DNA of 51,093 nucleotides from Clostridia bacterium (GTDB taxonomy: Bacteria > Bacillota > Clostridia > Oscillospirales > CAG-272): NCBI GenBank assembly GCA_017455185.1, contig JAFTBN010000005.1, positions 1 to 51,093 on the forward strand, written 5' to 3'. Position 1 is the stretch's first letter. The number at the start of each line of letters is the position of its first letter. A model generated the notes under the pieces. The model saw only the letters and a program-made list of their open reading frames with translations, made no database searches and had not been told where the DNA came from. Below are positions 1 through 8,024 of this stretch, piece after piece. A program made the translations under genes and the position numbers.

Positions 1-183
1 AAACAGGTTGATGCATCAACCGGAGAAACATCAAAAGCAACACCACTATACGATCTTCCAAGTTATGCAATTTACACCGAGACAAACTGCCTTGGATGCG
101 AATCATTGCCTACAAATCATGGATTTGATTCTTCTGTTTGGGATTTAACAGATTTGTCAAGCCCCAAAGTTAAAATGAATTGA
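1..183 (+). CDS. C-terminal end of a probable surface or secreted protein (partial)
   Basis: The first frame is open from base 1 to a TGA at 181-183, giving 60 residues of a protein whose start lies outside the window. The end reads GFDSSVWDLTDLSSPKVKMN, which resembles the closing segment of GLUG-type or similar repeat proteins on bacterial surfaces, where a Gly-Phe-Asp-Ser-Ser-Val-Trp-Asp string closes a repeat. That likeness is from memory and is weak. A strong terminator follows 11 bases after the stop, supporting a real gene end. Codon use is more A+T-rich than in the genes to the right. The function is not known. Confidence 0.6.
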   Translation, partial: KQVDASTGETSKATPLYDLPSYAIYTETNCLGCESLPTNHGFDSSVWDLTDLSSPKVKMN

Positions 184-194
184 AAAAGAAAAGT

Positions 195-242
195 GCGGTC
201 CTCGTGCATCTGTATGATGTTTGAGGACCGCTTGTTATTTTA
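195..242 (+). terminator. Intrinsic terminator of the partial first gene
   Basis: GCGGTCCTC (195-203) and GAGGACCGC (223-231) form a perfect 9-bp stem, followed by TTGTTATTTTAT. It sits 11 bases after the stop codon of the truncated first gene. The group II intron relic begins about 40 bases downstream. Confidence 0.85.
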
Positions 243-279
243 TCCTGGAAGGTTACGAGTCTAGACACTCTGTTGATTG

Positions 280-357
280 TTGAACGCGCCGTATACCGAA
301 CGGTACGTACGGTGCGGTGAGAGGACGGGGGCCAATCACCCCCTCCTGCTCGATTGG
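280..357 (+). mobile_element. Relic of the 3' end of a group II intron (domains V and VI)
   Basis: The stretch has the layout of a bacterial group II intron 3' end. Domain V: CCGTA at 289-293 pairs with TACGG at 308-312, an upper ACC/GGT stem is capped by a GAAC loop, and the catalytic-triad position reads CGC. Domain VI follows: a G-rich arm GAGGACGGGGG (320-330) folds back on CACCCCCTCC (337-346), ending near CTCGATT. No intron-encoded reverse transcriptase and no domain I-IV are present, so this is a deletion remnant. Group IIC introns are known to insert just downstream of intrinsic terminators, which matches the terminator at 195-242. The exact 3' splice point is uncertain. Confidence 0.7.
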
Positions 358-410
358 GATTCTTTTTGCGTAATGTCAACCGGATTGTGTGCTTCGGGCA
401 AGTTTTCCGG

Positions 411-431
411 AAAGAACGGTTCCCCGGTTCT
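411..431 (-). terminator. Weak terminator-like hairpin after metA
   Basis: On the minus strand AGAAC pairs with GTTCT around a GG/CC core with one bulged C, immediately after the metA stop codon, followed only by TTTCC. The U-tract is short, so termination is doubtful, but no better candidate lies between metA and the convergent intron relic. Confidence 0.25.
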
Positions 432-434
432 CGC

Positions 435-1379
435 TCAGGTTCCGATGCTGGACGGACCGGTGTGGGGCAGCATCCGGATGTCGTAAGGAGTTGTCTGGTA
501 AACGATGTAATTGAGCCAGTTCGAGTAGAGAAGATTGGCATGGGAACGCCAGCTGACAAGAGGTTCCTTGTTCGGGTCGTCGTCCGGGAAATAGTTGTAC
601 GGAACCTGGATCGGGAGCCCGGCTGCCTTGTCTCTCAGATACTCGTTTTTGAGGGTATCCGCGTCATACTCCGGGTGGTTCATGATGAAAATCTGCCGCC
701 CGTTCTGGGTCATGCAGGCGTATACGCCCGCTTCGTCGGATTCGGCCAGAAGTTTGAGCCGGCTGCAGGCCAGGACGTCCTCTTTCCGGACTTCGGTGTG
801 CCGGGATACGGGCACCATGAACGTGTCGTCGAAACCGCGGAACAGGATGGCGTTCTTGTGGCTGATGTAATGAGGATAGATTCCGAATTTTTTCTCCGGA
901 AGAGTGTGCTTCGGAATGCCGAAGTGGTAGTACAGCCCGGCCTGAGCACCCCAGCAGATGTGGAAGGTGGAGGTGACGTGGGTCTTGCTCCATTCCATGA
1001 TTTCGCACAGTTCCTCCCAGTATTCCACTTGTTCATAGGGCAGATGCTCCACGGGAGCGCCCGTGATGATCATCCCGTCGAAGAAGGAATCCTTCACGTC
1101 GTCAAAATGGCGGTAGAAGGTCAGCATATGCTCCTCGGACGTGTGGGAGGCCTGATGGCTGGCGGTCTGGATCAGGGTCAGCTCGACCTGAAGAGGCGTG
1201 TTGCCGATCAGACGGGCAATCTGGGTTTCGGTCGCGATTTTCATCGGCATCAGATTGAGCATCAGAATATGCAAAGGACGGATGTCCTGGGAGACGGCGC
1301 GCTCTTCGGTCATGACGAATATGTTTTCGTTTCGCAAGGTCGCGGTGGCCGGGAGGGAATTCGGTATTTTAATCGGCAT
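435..1379 (-). CDS. metA: Homoserine O-acyltransferase, MetA type (probably acetyl-CoA dependent)
   Basis: This cytosolic enzyme of methionine synthesis activates the hydroxyl of L-homoserine for later sulfhydrylation. The 314-residue product has the normal MetA length. The nucleophile is Cys142 in [15 protein letters not shown], and the His-Glu pair is His235 and Glu237 in MNHPEYD. In this family residue 111 selects the acyl donor: Gly in the E. coli succinyl enzyme and Glu in acetyl-CoA enzymes such as the Bacillus cereus one. Here residue 111 is Glu (GAPVEHL), so acetyl-CoA is the likely donor despite the usual name of succinyltransferase. The start ATG has only a weak ribosome site. The gene lies 26 bases after the LRR lipoprotein gene and is probably the last gene of that minus-strand unit. 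No SAM riboswitch was seen. Confidence 0.95.
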   Translation of the reverse strand: MPIKIPNSLPATATLRNENIFVMTEERAVSQDIRPLHILMLNLMPMKIATETQIARLIGNTPLQVELTLIQTASHQASHTSEEHMLTFYRHFDDVKDSFFDGMIITGAPVEHLPYEQVEYWEELCEIMEWSKTHVTSTFHICWGAQAGLYYHFGIPKHTLPEKKFGIYPHYISHKNAILFRGFDDTFMVPVSRHTEVRKEDVLACSRLKLLAESDEAGVYACMTQNGRQIFIMNHPEYDADTLKNEYLRDKAAGLPIQVPYNYFPDDDPNKEPLVSWRSHANLLYSNWLNYIVYQTTPYDIRMLPHTGPSSIGT

Positions 1380-1405
1380 GGGTTACACCCGCTTTCGTAT
1401 GGTAT

Positions 1406-2782
1406 TCAGGTTTCATCGGGCTCGGACAGGGGCGTGTGCGCAAAAGCTTCCGCGCCTGTTTCAATCCCGGCTCCGGCATGGACTTCTCGCAGGGCGGAGC
1501 AGTCGGCAAAACAGCCGTTCGGTATGGACGTCAGGGAATCCGGCAGCGTTATTTCACTCAGGGATATGCACTCCATAAAGCATTGGATGCCGAGTTCGGA
1601 CAGTCCCTGCGGCAGATTCACCTGCGTCAGCCGCAGACAGTTCTTGCAGGCTTCCGCTCCGATGCGGGAGACGCTATCCGGCACGTCCAGGGACCGAAGC
1701 ATCTCGCAGCCTGCCAGGGCCCGGTCCCCGATCTCTTCCAGGGAGGGGGGCAGATGCAGCGTGCGCAGGCTTGTACACCGGTAGAAGGCCATCGGGAACA
1801 GGCACGTGCCGCCCCGCAGGGTGAGTTCTTCCAGCGACTCGGGGATGTAGCGGGTCCAGGTGACGTCGTCCGAACCGAACGTAAAGGCCAGGAAGGCCGT
1901 TTCTCCGTCCCCGTTTTCCTTGCCTAAGAAGGGCAGGGAAAGCGAACGGACCGACATGCATCCTTCCAGAATCCCCTGTCCTGCGCTTTGCAGGTCGGGC
2001 AGGATGAGGTCGTGCAACCCGCGGCAGTCCAGGAAGGCGCGTTCCCCGATGCGTTCCATCCGCTCGGGAAACCGGATTTCCTCCAGATCCGTGCATCCGT
2101 AAAACGCACAAGCCTCCATCGCCTCAAGGGTATCGGGAAGAAGGACGGCTTTGAGATGAATGCATTCCGCGTATTGGTATTCGGAGATGCTCTCCCCGCC
2201 GCTCAGGCAGAGATAGAGCAGGGAGGAGGGGATATACATGCGGTTGTTGCGCCAGGTCGCGGCTCCGAACAGCGCGCCCAGATGCTGGTCCGGGAGGGTC
2301 GGCATGGAAAGAAGAACCAGACGGTTCGCGCCCTGCAGGCAACCCGGTGATACGGATTTCACACCCGAGGGGATGGCGAGCCCTTCCAGGGAGACGTTGT
2401 CGCTGAAGGCTTCGGGGCCGATGGAGAGAACCGCAAACCCGCCGATCCGGTCCGGAATCCGCACGTGCGAATCCGTTCCGTTGTATGAAAGGATGCTCAC
2501 CCCGTCCGTGCCGTCCAGGGTCACGGGCTCGACGGTGAAGTCCTCCTCGGGAGCCGTCTTGAGTTCTTCCAGAAGTTGGCCGGCCGCGCCCAGGTGGTCC
2601 TCAAACCGGAAGTCCATCACGGTGGACGTATCGGGCGTCAGGGGCACCTCTTCGACCGTGCCGACGTGGCGTCCGCCGGACGCTCCGCAAGCGGAGAGCA
2701 GGACGCACAGGCAGATCAGAAGGAAAGAAAGGACAACCGGGAAAGTCCGGGATTTTTTGTCCTCAGTTTGTTTGTTGTTCAT
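1406..2782 (-). CDS. Leucine-rich-repeat (BspA/LRR_5 type) lipoprotein
   Basis: The 458-residue product starts with a lipoprotein signal: basic N-terminus, hydrophobic segment at about residues 14-29, and lipobox LLSAC with Cys32. The rest consists of repeats of about 23 residues of the form AF-x-x-C-x-x-L-x-x-I-x-LP-x-x-L-x-x-I, for example ACAFYGCTDLEEIRFPERM. This is the BspA-like LRR_5 fold used by many gut Firmicutes surface proteins for adhesion or ligand binding. The ATG at 2782 was chosen because AAAGGAA lies 8 bases upstream and it directly precedes the signal peptide; an open frame extending to 2923 would swallow the mannosidase end. It overlaps the mannosidase gene by 20 bases, so the two are likely translationally coupled. 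The ligand is unknown. Confidence 0.88.
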   Translation of the reverse strand: MNNKQTEDKKSRTFPVVLSFLLICLCVLLSACGASGGRHVGTVEEVPLTPDTSTVMDFRFEDHLGAAGQLLEELKTAPEEDFTVEPVTLDGTDGVSILSYNGTDSHVRIPDRIGGFAVLSIGPEAFSDNVSLEGLAIPSGVKSVSPGCLQGANRLVLLSMPTLPDQHLGALFGAATWRNNRMYIPSSLLYLCLSGGESISEYQYAECIHLKAVLLPDTLEAMEACAFYGCTDLEEIRFPERMERIGERAFLDCRGLHDLILPDLQSAGQGILEGCMSVRSLSLPFLGKENGDGETAFLAFTFGSDDVTWTRYIPESLEELTLRGGTCLFPMAFYRCTSLRTLHLPPSLEEIGDRALAGCEMLRSLDVPDSVSRIGAEACKNCLRLTQVNLPQGLSELGIQCFMECISLSEITLPDSLTSIPNGCFADCSALREVHAGAGIETGAEAFAHTPLSEPDET

Positions 2783-5489
2783 GTTCGGGTTCCTTTCCCG
2801 TGTATAACAGAAGCGTTCGGATTTCGTATCCGCGCAGACGCAGGGACACGACTCCGTCCCGGACGTCCAGTTTCTTCGTCTTTTCTTCGTCGGCTTCCGT
2901 GGCGCAGGCTTTTTGCAACACAAGGCCGGGGAAGGTGAAATGCAGCTTTCCGCTCTGTGCCTCGGGACTGCAGTTGTACACGCGGACGGTCAGCGCGCCC
3001 GGATGAAGGTCGGACCGCTTGCATGCGGTAAGAACCAGACGGGGCGAGTCGACGTGCAGGATGCTTCCGATGCCCGGAATCTTTGCTTCGGGTTCCGAAT
3101 AGTCGGGCATGACCGAGTCTTCGGGCGCACGGGCGGGCAGAACGCGCAAGGGACGCAAAAGGGGAGCCAGACGGGGGAACTGTTCTTCGGGGTTGCCCCG
3201 GAAAAACAGCAGATCCAGGGAGAAATCCACCCGGCCCGGGACCTGGGATGCCTCAAGAGAGTACAGAGGAGAGCGGGCAAAGGAGGAGGAATACCCGAAG
3301 ATGTTGTTGGCCCGGAGCAGCGTTACGGCAAGGCTCCGGCTGTCGTCGTCGGTGCATTCGTATTCGTAAAGTCCGGGTGCGCAGACCGCTGCGCCGTTCT
3401 CCCCGTCGTACGTGCCGCAAAGGCCCTGCATGGGGTGGGTGGCATAAGGCTGCTCCCGTACTTCGTCGTCTGATTCTTCGTGAATCTTCCGGCGGGTCAG
3501 GTCAAAGGGCTGCAGTCCGAAGGACTCTTCAGCGGTGTTCAGACCTGTCGGAAACAGGACGCGCAGCCGATGCTGCCGGGCCCGGTTGTCCACCGAGACC
3601 GAGAAATGAAGAACGGGATCCTGCGCAAGCAGCGTCACGCGGGTCACGACGTTCATTCGGACGCACTCCTCGGTGCGGGCGGAGCCGTCCGCTTTCAGGT
3701 CGGCCGGAATCTCCATCTCGTGCCGGATTTCCATGCATGAGCCCATCGGATTGTCCCAGAGAATCGCGACGGTGTGCGGGCAGCCCGAGGAATAGATCTT
3801 CCGGTTGGAGCGGGGCGGGATGTGGACGTAGCTGTCGCCGGCCTCGCCCTCGTCTTCGAAGAGAAGCTGTCCGGGGTAGGTCCTCCCGGTCTGACGGTCG
3901 GTCACATCCAGTGTCCCGTCGGGCGCGGCGCAGACCGTAAGATATTCGTTTTCGAGCGTCAGAGGGCTGCGTTCAAGGCAGAACGGAACGCGGTTGCGTT
4001 TTTTGATGTCCGGCTCTCCTTTTTCCAGTTTCAGCTTCAGCCAGCCAATTGGCGGGACTTCGGGGAGCAGCACCAGGGCCTCAATCTGCCGGGCGGCGGT
4101 GTGGGTCGGGTGGCCGAAGGCGGGGTTGTACCGCACGTCGCGCACCGGCTTTGTACTCAGCACGGTGTGACGGACTTCAGTCCCGTCGGGCGAAATCAAA
4201 CGCATGGAGGCGCCGGGATCCATTCCTTCGGGAAGAATGAAGCACATCTTTCTTACGCCGCATTGCGGATAGGAGGAGAAATTGTAAACGTACAGGGCGC
4301 TGTCTTTGCCGCCGGCCCGCATGAAGTGACGCAGGTTGGCCTCGGCCGCCTGATCCGCCACGTCGTGGGCGCAGGTATAGCGCGCCATGACCTGTTCGTA
4401 CACCTCGTCCACCGAAGTGCATCCCAACGAGTCGTGCGCATGGTTTTCCAATACGTACCGCCAGGCGCGGCGCAGACTGTATCCCATGTCTTCGCCTCCG
4501 GTCAGGCAGCCCAGCACGTCGGCCGGTTCGGCGTAGTCGCTCAGAAGATGCTCCACCTGATAATGGCGCATTTTCTGGCGGACGTGGTTGGAATGCGTGG
4601 ATTCCAGTATGTCTTCCTTGGCGTACATCAGCTCGCCCGTAACCGAATCCGCGGGCGTTTCACCGTCTTTGGCAAAGGCGTCCCGCATGGCCTGCGTGAA
4701 TTCCATGGGAGTCGCCTGATGGATGCACAGCGACGGATCCAGTTCGCGTGCTTTTTCGAGCACCTGCAACAGATCCGGCTGAGCGAAGGAATGGTCAATG
4801 CCGTTGAGCCACATGACGATCGGCTTTGCGGCGTTGGGCTCCCGCAGGCGGCGCAAGGCTTCGATGCGGGATTTCAGTCCGCGTCTCTGTATTTCGGCGC
4901 CGTCTATGGTTTCGGTAAAGTCCTCGACGCTTTGCGGAAGATTGGTGGCTTCGCCGTACCCGGCGTTGGAATAGAACATAAAGACGGCCGAGCCGTCCGG
5001 CGCGTACCAGTTGAATACGTTCCTAGTGTGTTTGGGAATGCCGCGCCAGGCGATGGCGTCCCGGATGCCGAATCCGTTGAGCAATTGCGGCGTCTGGGCC
5101 GCATGCCCGAATTCGTCGATCATATAGCTGACCGGCATGACACCGCCCAGGTCTTTGGCTATTCTGCGGCCCAGGGACAGATTGCGGATCAGGGCCTCGC
5201 CCGAGGCAATGGTTTCAAGCGGCTGGGTGAACCAGGGACCGACGAGCAGTCTGCCTTCACGGACCAGCCTGCGCACCCGCCCGGTTTGCTCCGGGCGAAC
5301 GTCGAGATAATCCGTCAGGGCGGCGCACTGGCCGTCAAAGAGGAAAATGTAGCCGGGTTCCTTTTCCATCAGCGCCAGAAGCCGGTCGCACAAAGAGGTC
5401 AGACGGACCAGATAACGCTCGTGGGACATGTACCATTCACGGTCCCAGTGGGTGTTGGAAAGGACAAAAACCTGATAATTCGTTTCCAT
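2763..5489 (-). CDS. Glycoside hydrolase family 38 alpha-mannosidase
   Basis: The product (908 residues) is a zinc-dependent GH38 enzyme that removes alpha-mannosyl residues from glycans or glycosides. Near the N-terminus THWDREW supplies the zinc ligands His14 and Asp16. IDEFGHAAQTPQLL carries the nucleophile and zinc ligand Asp125, and HAHDSLGC supplies the later zinc-site His. The long beta-rich C-terminal half is typical. Length and style are close to bacterial MngB-like enzymes, but substrate cannot be read from sequence. No signal peptide is seen, so it is probably cytosolic and acts on imported sugars. The ATG at 5489 was preferred over a GTG at 5501 because the promoter's predicted start of transcription lies only about 12 bases before the GTG. 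It is the first gene of the minus-strand unit with the LRR lipoprotein and metA. Confidence 0.92.
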   Translation of the reverse strand: METNYQVFVLSNTHWDREWYMSHERYLVRLTSLCDRLLALMEKEPGYIFLFDGQCAALTDYLDVRPEQTGRVRRLVREGRLLVGPWFTQPLETIASGEALIRNLSLGRRIAKDLGGVMPVSYMIDEFGHAAQTPQLLNGFGIRDAIAWRGIPKHTRNVFNWYAPDGSAVFMFYSNAGYGEATNLPQSVEDFTETIDGAEIQRRGLKSRIEALRRLREPNAAKPIVMWLNGIDHSFAQPDLLQVLEKARELDPSLCIHQATPMEFTQAMRDAFAKDGETPADSVTGELMYAKEDILESTHSNHVRQKMRHYQVEHLLSDYAEPADVLGCLTGGEDMGYSLRRAWRYVLENHAHDSLGCTSVDEVYEQVMARYTCAHDVADQAAEANLRHFMRAGGKDSALYVYNFSSYPQCGVRKMCFILPEGMDPGASMRLISPDGTEVRHTVLSTKPVRDVRYNPAFGHPTHTAARQIEALVLLPEVPPIGWLKLKLEKGEPDIKKRNRVPFCLERSPLTLENEYLTVCAAPDGTLDVTDRQTGRTYPGQLLFEDEGEAGDSYVHIPPRSNRKIYSSGCPHTVAILWDNPMGSCMEIRHEMEIPADLKADGSARTEECVRMNVVTRVTLLAQDPVLHFSVSVDNRARQHRLRVLFPTGLNTAEESFGLQPFDLTRRKIHEESDDEVREQPYATHPMQGLCGTYDGENGAAVCAPGLYEYECTDDDSRSLAVTLLRANNIFGYSSSFARSPLYSLEASQVPGRVDFSLDLLFFRGNPEEQFPRLAPLLRPLRVLPARAPEDSVMPDYSEPEAKIPGIGSILHVDSPRLVLTACKRSDLHPGALTVRVYNCSPEAQSGKLHFTFPGLVLQKACATEADEEKTKKLDVRDGVVSLRLRGYEIRTLLLYTGKEPEHEQQTN

Positions 5490-5519
5490 ATTACTTCTCA
5501 CTCAAGATATAGATAAGAT

Positions 5520-5548
5520 ATTATAGCACAAAGAACAGGGCAAAGCAA
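5520..5548 (-). promoter_or_regulatory. Sigma-A type promoter of the mannosidase unit
   Basis: On the minus strand TTGCTT (5548-5543) is followed by a 17-base spacer and TATAAT (5525-5520), with TG one base before the -10 (extended -10). Transcription should start near 5513, about 24 bases before the preferred ATG. Confidence 0.8.
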
Positions 5549-5693
5549 GAGAAAATGGAGCCTGTTGACACAGTCAATGAAATCCATATTATAACATTCA
5601 TTTTAAAGAATAACATATGAAGCAGAGGAGAAAATGAACCGGCTTTGAAGAGAACAGACGGGTTCGGGAAGGCAAATCAGGTCATGCCTCACT

Positions 5694-5701
5694 TGTCATA
5701 C
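5694..5701 (-). repeat. Octamer half-site, copy 1
   Basis: TGTCATAC, the reverse complement of GTATGACA. The same octamer occurs at 6178-6185 and twice in the palindrome at 6308-6327. Confidence 0.5.
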
Positions 5702-5933
5702 GAATTCAACATATAACAAATAAATTATATATTAACTTCATGCTTCTTCTGTGGAGTTCAGCCGTCTGTCTGCCCGCATGCCCCGGCGGACAGACTTTGC
5801 AAAAGAGGATGATTCTATAAATAGGAAGAAAGAAGCGAGGCTATGCGTCTGTCCTATCGGATGCTCCCATGGCTCTGAACGACCTTGCGGGAACTGCGTA
5901 CGTGTTGATCTGATGGGGTGTTCTATAATATAA

Positions 5934-5977
5934 GGAAGAAAAAATTGAGCCCCGGGTATCTTTCAGGTCCGGGACTC
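5934..5977 (-). terminator. Terminator-like hairpin with no recognised gene upstream
   Basis: On the minus strand GAGTCCCGG (5977-5969) pairs with CCGGGGCTC (5955-5947) with one G-U pair, followed by AATTTTTTCTTCC. This is a good intrinsic terminator for minus-strand transcription, yet no gene is seen upstream of it. It could end an unknown small RNA. Confidence 0.55.
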
Positions 5978-6177
5978 CTTGGGTTGATACGGATGTTTTG
6001 TCCTGGGTCTGCCGAGACCTGAAGGATTGCAGCTCAGGCTTTTTGTCTTCCGGGACTTGCGGAATATGTAACCCCCGTTCTATCGGCAGGCACCGATCTT
6101 TTCCGGGTACGTGCATCCGTTTCTTTTACTTTTCCTCTTTCAGCTTTCGCCTTTCTTCCCGGCGTTTCCGGAGATTG

Positions 6178-6185
6178 GTATGACA
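6178..6185 (+). repeat. Octamer half-site, copy 2
   Basis: GTATGACA, identical to the left arm of the palindrome at 6308-6327. Confidence 0.5.
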
Positions 6186-6307
6186 TGGTTCGGCCCGTGT
6201 CGCGTCAGGTTCAAGGTCCGCCTTGACATGGAGTCGAAGCCGGAAGTCTCTTTAACTTGCACTATTAGATAGTTTTATTCATTGATTTAAAACGATTCCA
6301 GAAAATA

Positions 6308-6327
6308 GTATGACATTTGTGTCATAC
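6308..6327. repeat. Perfect palindrome, operator-like
   Basis: GTATGACA (6308-6315), TTTG, TGTCATAC (6320-6327). A dyad of two 8-base arms with a 4-base centre is a typical size for a dimeric regulator site. It can also be read as a hairpin, but there is no T-run after it. The arms occur alone at 5694 and 6178. Confidence 0.55.
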
Positions 6328-6467
6328 CACTTTTACTTTAGAAATCCCAGTTTCTATAAAAAATGGAAATTAATGTAAATCTTGTTTTGGCCTTTTACTT
6401 TTTCTTTTGCCTGAACGCCTTGTGTAAAAATTTTTCGTTTCAATTTTTCTTTTTTTTCAGGATTGGC

Positions 6468-6496
6468 TTGCCAGGGGAGGATTTTGTCTTTATAAT
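6468..6496 (+). promoter_or_regulatory. Promoter of the dcw (division and cell wall) operon
   Basis: TTGCCA (6468-6473), 17-base spacer, TATAAT (6491-6496). Predicted transcription start is about 6503, just before the GTGG repeat array. Confidence 0.85.
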
Positions 6497-6504
6497 AGGT
6501 CTCG

Positions 6505-6550
6505 GTGGGAAAAAGTGGTTCAAAGTGGTCTGCATGTGGAGCAATGTGGG
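6505..6550 (+). promoter_or_regulatory. Probable MraZ-binding box: five GTGG repeats at helical spacing
   Basis: GTGG begins at 6505, 6515, 6525, 6536 and 6546, that is at steps of 10, 10, 11 and 10 bases, so all lie on one face of the helix. Two copies are AAAGTGG and the first and last are GTGGG. MraZ is known to bind TGGG-type direct repeats with 10-bp period in E. coli and AAAGTG-type repeats in mollicutes. The array covers the predicted start of transcription and the early leader, so MraZ bound here would repress its own operon. Five copies is more than the three usually described. Confidence 0.8.
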
Positions 6551-6616
6551 CATTGAACGTCCCTTGCAGCTGCTTCCCCTTTTCTCCCACAAAGAATGAT
6601 TCCAAGGAGGTTTCCC

Positions 6617-7039
6617 ATGTTCATCGGCTCGTATCGATATGCACTCGACTCGAAAAACCGTGTCAGCGTACCGGCCAAACTGCGTGAAGAACTCGGATCC
6701 GACTTGGTACTGGTCCGTGACATCCGTCAGCACTGCCTTCGCGTGTACACACCCGAGCAGTGGAGAGAGCGTGTTGCGGAGATTTCCAAAATGCCTGCGC
6801 GCGTAGCGGATGCTGCGCTCCGTAAGCTGAACAGCTCGGCCTGCGAGCTTTCGGCCGACACGCAGGGGCGTATTCTGATTCCGTCCTCTCTTCTCGGTCT
6901 TGTCAACATCAAGAAGGACATCGTCTTCGTGGGTTTCGTCAATTATGCCGAACTCTGGGGCGCCGAAGAGTACGACGCCTATATGGGCGCCGAGGATTTC
7001 GATTCGCTCAAGGATACGCTCGAGGAATTCGGATTCTGA
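6617..7039 (+). CDS. mraZ: Transcriptional regulator and RsmH partner MraZ
   Basis: MraZ is the first gene of dcw operons. It forms a ring of AbrB-like units, binds repeats upstream of its own gene and antagonises RsmH. The 140-residue product shows the two SpoVT/AbrB-like halves with the D-x-x-x-R signature twice: DSKNRVSVPAKLR near the start and DTQGRILIPSSLL in the second half. The ATG at 6617 is preceded by AAGGAGG (6604-6610) at 6 bases, an almost ideal ribosome site; an in-frame ATG at 6596 lies before it and is ignored. The repeat box at 6505-6550 lies in its leader. rsmH begins 9 bases after its stop. Confidence 0.97.
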   Translation: MFIGSYRYALDSKNRVSVPAKLREELGSDLVLVRDIRQHCLRVYTPEQWRERVAEISKMPARVADAALRKLNSSACELSADTQGRILIPSSLLGLVNIKKDIVFVGFVNYAELWGAEEYDAYMGAEDFDSLKDTLEEFGF

Positions 7040-7048
7040 TAAACAGTT

Positions 7049-8008
7049 ATGGTGAAGCAAGAAATGATTCATTTCTCGCATGTGCCGGTTTTGCTGGATG
7101 CCTGTCTTTCGTATCTCAATCTTGGATCGGGGGTAGGCACCTTTGTCGACGGTACGGTCGGCGGAGGCGGTCATTCCGAGCAGATTGCCCGACGTCTTAC
7201 GACCGGGCGCCTGATCTGCCTGGACCGGGATGACGCAGCGATTGCCGCGGCGGGAGCGCGTCTTGCTCCTTTCGGCGCCCGTGTCATTCTGCGCAAGAGC
7301 AATTTTTCGCAGTTTGGGCAGGTTCTGGATGAACTGGGGGTCGACCGGATCGACGGAATGCTTCTGGACCTGGGTGTATCCTCGTATCAGCTGGACACCC
7401 CCGAAAGAGGTTTTTCCTATATGGCCGACGCGCCGCTGGACATGCGGATGTCCCAGGACAGCCCCATTTCCGCCTTTGACGTGGTGAACGGATACAGCGA
7501 GGACAAACTCAGACAAATTCTATATGACTATGGGGAAGAACGCTTTGCCGGACGCATTGCGTCTTCTATTATTCACGCGCGTGCGGTCGCGCCCATACGT
7601 ACGACGGGCGAGCTCGTCGAGCTGATCAAGGGCGCCATTCCGGTTTCGTCGAGAACCGGCGGTCATCATCCGGCCAAAAGGACCTTCCAGGCCATCCGGA
7701 TTGAAGTCAACGGCGAACTCGACGTCATCGAACCGACCATCCGGCAGGCGGCCGAAAGGCTCAGCCCGGGAGGCAGGCTGTGCATCATCACCTTCCACAG
7801 CCTGGAGGACCGGATCGTCAAGGAAACCTTTTCGTCTCTGGCGCAGGGCTGCATCTGCCCGCCCCGGCTTCCCGTATGCGTCTGCGGAAGAAAACCGCAG
7901 GGCCGGGTCGTGACGAAAAAACCGGTTCTGCCCGATGAGGACGAACTGGAACGGAATCCCAGATCGCGCAGCGCAAAGCTGAGGGTGTTTGAAAAAGCCG
8001 GACCGTAA
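7049..8008 (+). CDS. rsmH: 16S rRNA (cytosine-1402-N4)-methyltransferase RsmH
   Basis: RsmH methylates N4 of C1402 in the 16S rRNA decoding centre using SAM. The 319-residue product begins with the typical FSHVPVLLDACL, followed by the SAM site GTFVDGTVGGGGHSEQI, and later LLDLGVSSYQLD, PLDMRM and GGRLCIITFHSLEDRIVK, all family signatures. The ATG at 7049 has no clear ribosome site; an in-frame ATG at 7064 (MIHFSHVPV) fits the family length as well. It lies in the dcw operon, where MraZ and RsmH are antagonistic regulators. Confidence 0.97.
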   Translation: MVKQEMIHFSHVPVLLDACLSYLNLGSGVGTFVDGTVGGGGHSEQIARRLTTGRLICLDRDDAAIAAAGARLAPFGARVILRKSNFSQFGQVLDELGVDRIDGMLLDLGVSSYQLDTPERGFSYMADAPLDMRMSQDSPISAFDVVNGYSEDKLRQILYDYGEERFAGRIASSIIHARAVAPIRTTGELVELIKGAIPVSSRTGGHHPAKRTFQAIRIEVNGELDVIEPTIRQAAERLSPGGRLCIITFHSLEDRIVKETFSSLAQGCICPPRLPVCVCGRKPQGRVVTKKPVLPDEDELERNPRSRSAKLRVFEKAGP

Positions 8009-8024
8009 GGCGGAAAGAAAAAAT

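Larger units (their letters stand above)
5549..6467. other. Gene-poor intergenic region between the mannosidase and mraZ
   Basis: About 0.9 kb without a convincing gene. Short open frames (for example 5751-5933 plus, 5841-6116 minus) lack ribosome sites and recognisable sequence. The region holds a terminator-like hairpin on the minus strand (5934-5977), a perfect palindrome (6308-6327) whose half-site recurs at 5694 and 6178, a TATAAT at 5924-5929 without a good -35, and a T-rich run at 6395-6460. A minus-strand transcript of a few hundred bases ending at about 5934 is possible, but no known RNA family was recognised: no tmRNA, RNase P or SRP signature bases were found. Confidence 0.5.

Noticed and set aside
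354..1784. Long plus-strand open frame of 476 codons over metA
   Set aside because: It is the opposite strand of metA and the LRR gene, with no ribosome site and no recognisable protein; the minus-strand genes carry complete motifs.
5751..5933. Small Cys-containing protein of 60 codons before mraZ
   Set aside because: No ribosome site, poor codon use and no relation to any family; a chance open frame.
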